Source: Anaeromyxobacter dehalogenans (GTDB taxonomy: Bacteria; Myxococcota_A; UBA9042; DTJE01). From it: 8,120 nt of DNA. This document shows positions 6,773 through 8,120 of this stretch, piece after piece. The position numbers and the translations under genes are program-made. The notes under the pieces were generated by a model. It searched no databases. It was not told the DNA's origin and saw nothing but the letters and a program-made list of their open reading frames with translations. The stretch is from NCBI GenBank assembly GCA_020722625.1, contig DYKK01000146.1:1-8120 (forward strand), in the 5' to 3' direction. Position 1 is the first letter of the stretch. Each line of letters opens with the position of its first letter.

Positions 6773-7945
6773 TCAGAACTTCACCTGCGCGGCCAGGATG
6801 ACCTCGTGCGTGTCCTGGAGTCCGGGCAGGGTCGGCCGATAGAAGCCGTAGTCCAGTTTCAGATTCGCATTGAAACCTTTCAGATAGTAATGAAGGCCGC
6901 CCGCCGCCTCCCAGACCTGGGACCGGTCCGCGTCCATGTCGAGGTCCCACCACCCGAAGCGACCCGCCACCTCGACCCCGTGCGGCAGGCGCGCCGCCAC
7001 GGCCAGGTAGGTTCCCTGCGAGGGGGTCATCGTGCCCGTCTTCTGGTTGTGGTCCCGGGCGAACAGGTACTCCGCCTGCACGACCACGGGTCCCGCCTCG
7101 AAGCGCACGTCGGCCTCGGCGCGGTCCTTCGCGCCCGGCGCCGCCCCCAGTCCGTCGCGCAGCGTCACGTACCCCGCGACGCCGACCATCAGGCCGGCGA
7201 CGGGGAAGACCTCGACGCGCGCCGCAAGGTCCTTGCGCGAGTCCGAGTCCAGGTGGTTCGTGCCCGCGCCGTTGAACAGGCCCAGGTACCAGTAGACCGG
7301 CCCGAGCCGCTTCTCGGCCTTGACCCCGAGGTCCCGCTTGTCGCCGTAGCCCCCGGACGCCAGGCCCAGGCCGTCCGCGGCCGACTGGTACGAGGTCCCC
7401 GTGAACGGCAAGGTCCCGAGCCCGCGCGACAACAGCGCCCGCTCCGCGAAGAGGAGTTCCCCCGAGGAATGGAACCCCTCGTACGAGATCGGGATCTTGA
7501 ACTGCCCGATGGAAACGTCCGCGACCGGCGTCGAGACGCCCACGTAGAAATCCTGCAGCACGGACAGGGCGGACGAGGCCCGGGTCGCCGAGACCTCCTT
7601 CCCGGCCGCGTCCACGGCCCGGACGCTCGCCGGTTCCAGGACCTTCGCGGGGTCCACCATGACCCCGAACAAGACGCGCCCGGACGCCACGTCGCCCTGC
7701 AGCGCGACCTCGGCCCGCCGCAACCGAAACGTGTGGCGTGCCGCGCCCTGGTGATCCAGGACCCACCAGCCCTGCAACAGGGCCCCGAACCGAAGCCGAC
7801 CGTCCCCCGCGACCCGCAGGCCCGAGGCGTCCCGGACCGTCGTCGCGACCGGTCCCCCGCCGCCCGTTCCCGGGGGCCCCTCGTCGGCCCTCGCGGCCCC
7901 CCATCCCATCAGGACCGCCCCGACCACGACCCCGACCCGGCGCAT
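6773..7945 (-). CDS. Outer-membrane porin of the OprO/OprP (phosphate/polyphosphate-selective) family
   Basis: Predicted beta-barrel porin of 390 residues. A signal peptide at 1-20 has a basic start (MRR), a hydrophobic core and an A-R-A cleavage site before D21. The mature protein alternates polar and hydrophobic residues as barrel strands do. It carries family landmarks: FRLRRAEVALQGDV (73-86), IGQFKIPISYEGFHSSGELLFAERALL (positions 146-172) and GLFNGAG (222-228). It ends in a C-terminal Phe (AAQVKF), the usual signal for BAM-dependent assembly. The position directly before pstS and the PhoB-type sites upstream favour phosphate as substrate, although the family also includes less selective porins. 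The ATG at 7945 has GGAGG 5 bases upstream. Codons in the 6857-6895 part are unusually AT-rich. Family assignment is confident; selectivity is inferred from context. Confidence 0.92.
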   Translation of the reverse strand: MRRVGVVVGAVLMGWGAARADEGPPGTGGGGPVATTVRDASGLRVAGDGRLRFGALLQGWWVLDHQGAARHTFRLRRAEVALQGDVASGRVLFGVMVDPAKVLEPASVRAVDAAGKEVSATRASSALSVLQDFYVGVSTPVADVSIGQFKIPISYEGFHSSGELLFAERALLSRGLGTLPFTGTSYQSAADGLGLASGGYGDKRDLGVKAEKRLGPVYWYLGLFNGAGTNHLDSDSRKDLAARVEVFPVAGLMVGVAGYVTLRDGLGAAPGAKDRAEADVRFEAGPVVVQAEYLFARDHNQKTGTMTPSQGTYLAVAARLPHGVEVAGRFGWWDLDMDADRSQVWEAAGGLHYYLKGFNANLKLDYGFYRPTLPGLQDTHEVILAAQVKF

Positions 7946-7991
7946 CGCTGCCTCCGCAGCCCCCGTCGGGGCGGAGTCTCGATCCGGTTCC
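7946..7991 (-). promoter_or_regulatory. Leader between the PhoB-type sites and the porin start
   Basis: This 46-base stretch should hold the -10 element, transcription start and ribosome site of the operon. The Shine-Dalgarno GGAGG is clear, 5 bases before the ATG. A small inverted repeat, CCCCG-A-CGGGG, lies near the middle. No convincing -10 hexamer is visible; the least bad match is GATCGA about 8 bases after the last half-site. The promoter position is therefore inferred from the PhoB-type sites and not seen. Confidence 0.4.
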
Positions 7992-8031
7992 GTGACAAGA
8001 TCATGACAGGCGTGTCACAAGTTCGTGACCG
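7992..8031 (-). promoter_or_regulatory. Tandem Pho box array: four 7-base PhoB half-sites in 11-base register
   Basis: Read on the minus strand, the order is CGGTCAC (8031-8025), TTGTGAC (8020-8014), CTGTCAT (8009-8003) and TTGTCAC (7998-7992), each separated by exactly 4 bases. The two sites nearest the porin, CTGTCAT-GATC-TTGTCAC, closely match the enterobacterial Pho box (two CTGTCAT-like units, 4-base spacer). The distal pair each carry a change in the core. Spacing of 11 bp places every half-site on the same DNA face, as PhoB tandem dimers need. The array ends 46 bases before the porin ATG, consistent with activation of the whole porin-pst-phoU operon in phosphate starvation. PhoB binding is inferred; the repeats are seen. 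Confidence 0.82.
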
Positions 8032-8097
8032 TTCCTCGCCGGCTGACGCGGAGGGCGACCGGGGATCGCCGCAGAGGCCGCTGAAAAACGGAGACGC

Positions 8098-8120
8098 ATG
8101 GCGTTGGTCGTCACCCGACA
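8098..8120 (+). CDS. Possible start of a divergent gene, cut by the window edge
   Basis: An ATG at 8098 follows GGAG (8090-8093) at a 4-base spacing and opens a frame that begins MALVVTR, running off the end of the window. It would be transcribed divergently from the porin-pst operon. Seven full codons are too few to assign a family. The start loosely resembles the MLVLTR opening of the RNA-binding regulator CsrA, but that is a weak match. It could also be chance. Confidence 0.3.

Noticed and set aside
5781..6842. Plus-strand open frame opposite pstS
   Set aside because: It is antisense to the full set of PstS phosphate-pocket motifs and has no domain of its own.
1..8120. tRNA, rRNA, CRISPR array, insertion sequence or attachment site
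   Set aside because: Almost all of the window is occupied by identified genes, and the gaps show no tRNA-like clover, spaced direct-repeat array, transposase or terminal inverted repeats.

Overview
The window is very G+C-rich bacterial DNA (about 70% by eye, with third codon positions almost all G or C). The organism must have an outer membrane, because the window encodes a beta-barrel porin with a signal peptide and a C-terminal phenylalanine, next to a lipoprotein-type solute-binding protein. Nothing here fixes the phylum. High-GC Gram-negative lineages such as planctomycetes or myxobacteria would fit, but that is a guess.

Layout, left to right. Bases 1-130 hold a perfect stem-loop and the leader of the first gene. 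Two plus-strand genes follow: a YitT-family membrane protein (143-997) and, after a 102-base gap with a possible promoter, a cytoplasmic protein with an FHA domain, a zinc ribbon and a second, degenerate FHA-like domain (1100-1936). A 47-base GC-rich spacer separates these from a convergent minus-strand operon that fills the rest of the window. In transcription order (right to left) it encodes an OprO/OprP-type porin (7945-6773), PstS (6758-5694), PstC (5697-4780), PstA (4783-3911), PstB (3914-3093) and a PhoU protein fused to a low-molecular-weight phosphatase / ArsC-type domain (3096-1984). The last 23 bases may begin a divergent plus-strand gene.

The six minus-strand genes form one phosphate-uptake unit running from the outer membrane to the cytoplasm. 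The porin passes phosphate across the outer membrane, PstS captures it, PstC/PstA/PstB import it with ATP, and PhoU links transporter state to signalling. The porin-pstS gap is only 14 bases, and the four junctions from pstS to phoU are 4-base ATGA or GTGA overlaps. Upstream of the porin are four 7-base PhoB-type half-sites in exact 11-base register, so induction by phosphate starvation is likely. No PhoB/PhoR pair is present in the window.

The most unusual element is the PhoU-ArsC fusion. Its phosphatase-like domain keeps the CX5R loop and the Asp-Pro acid, but lacks one of the two resolving cysteines of thioredoxin-coupled arsenate reductases. A domain that binds phosphate-like oxyanions is thus attached to the phosphate-signalling protein, which could mean arsenate handling, phosphatase activity or sensing.
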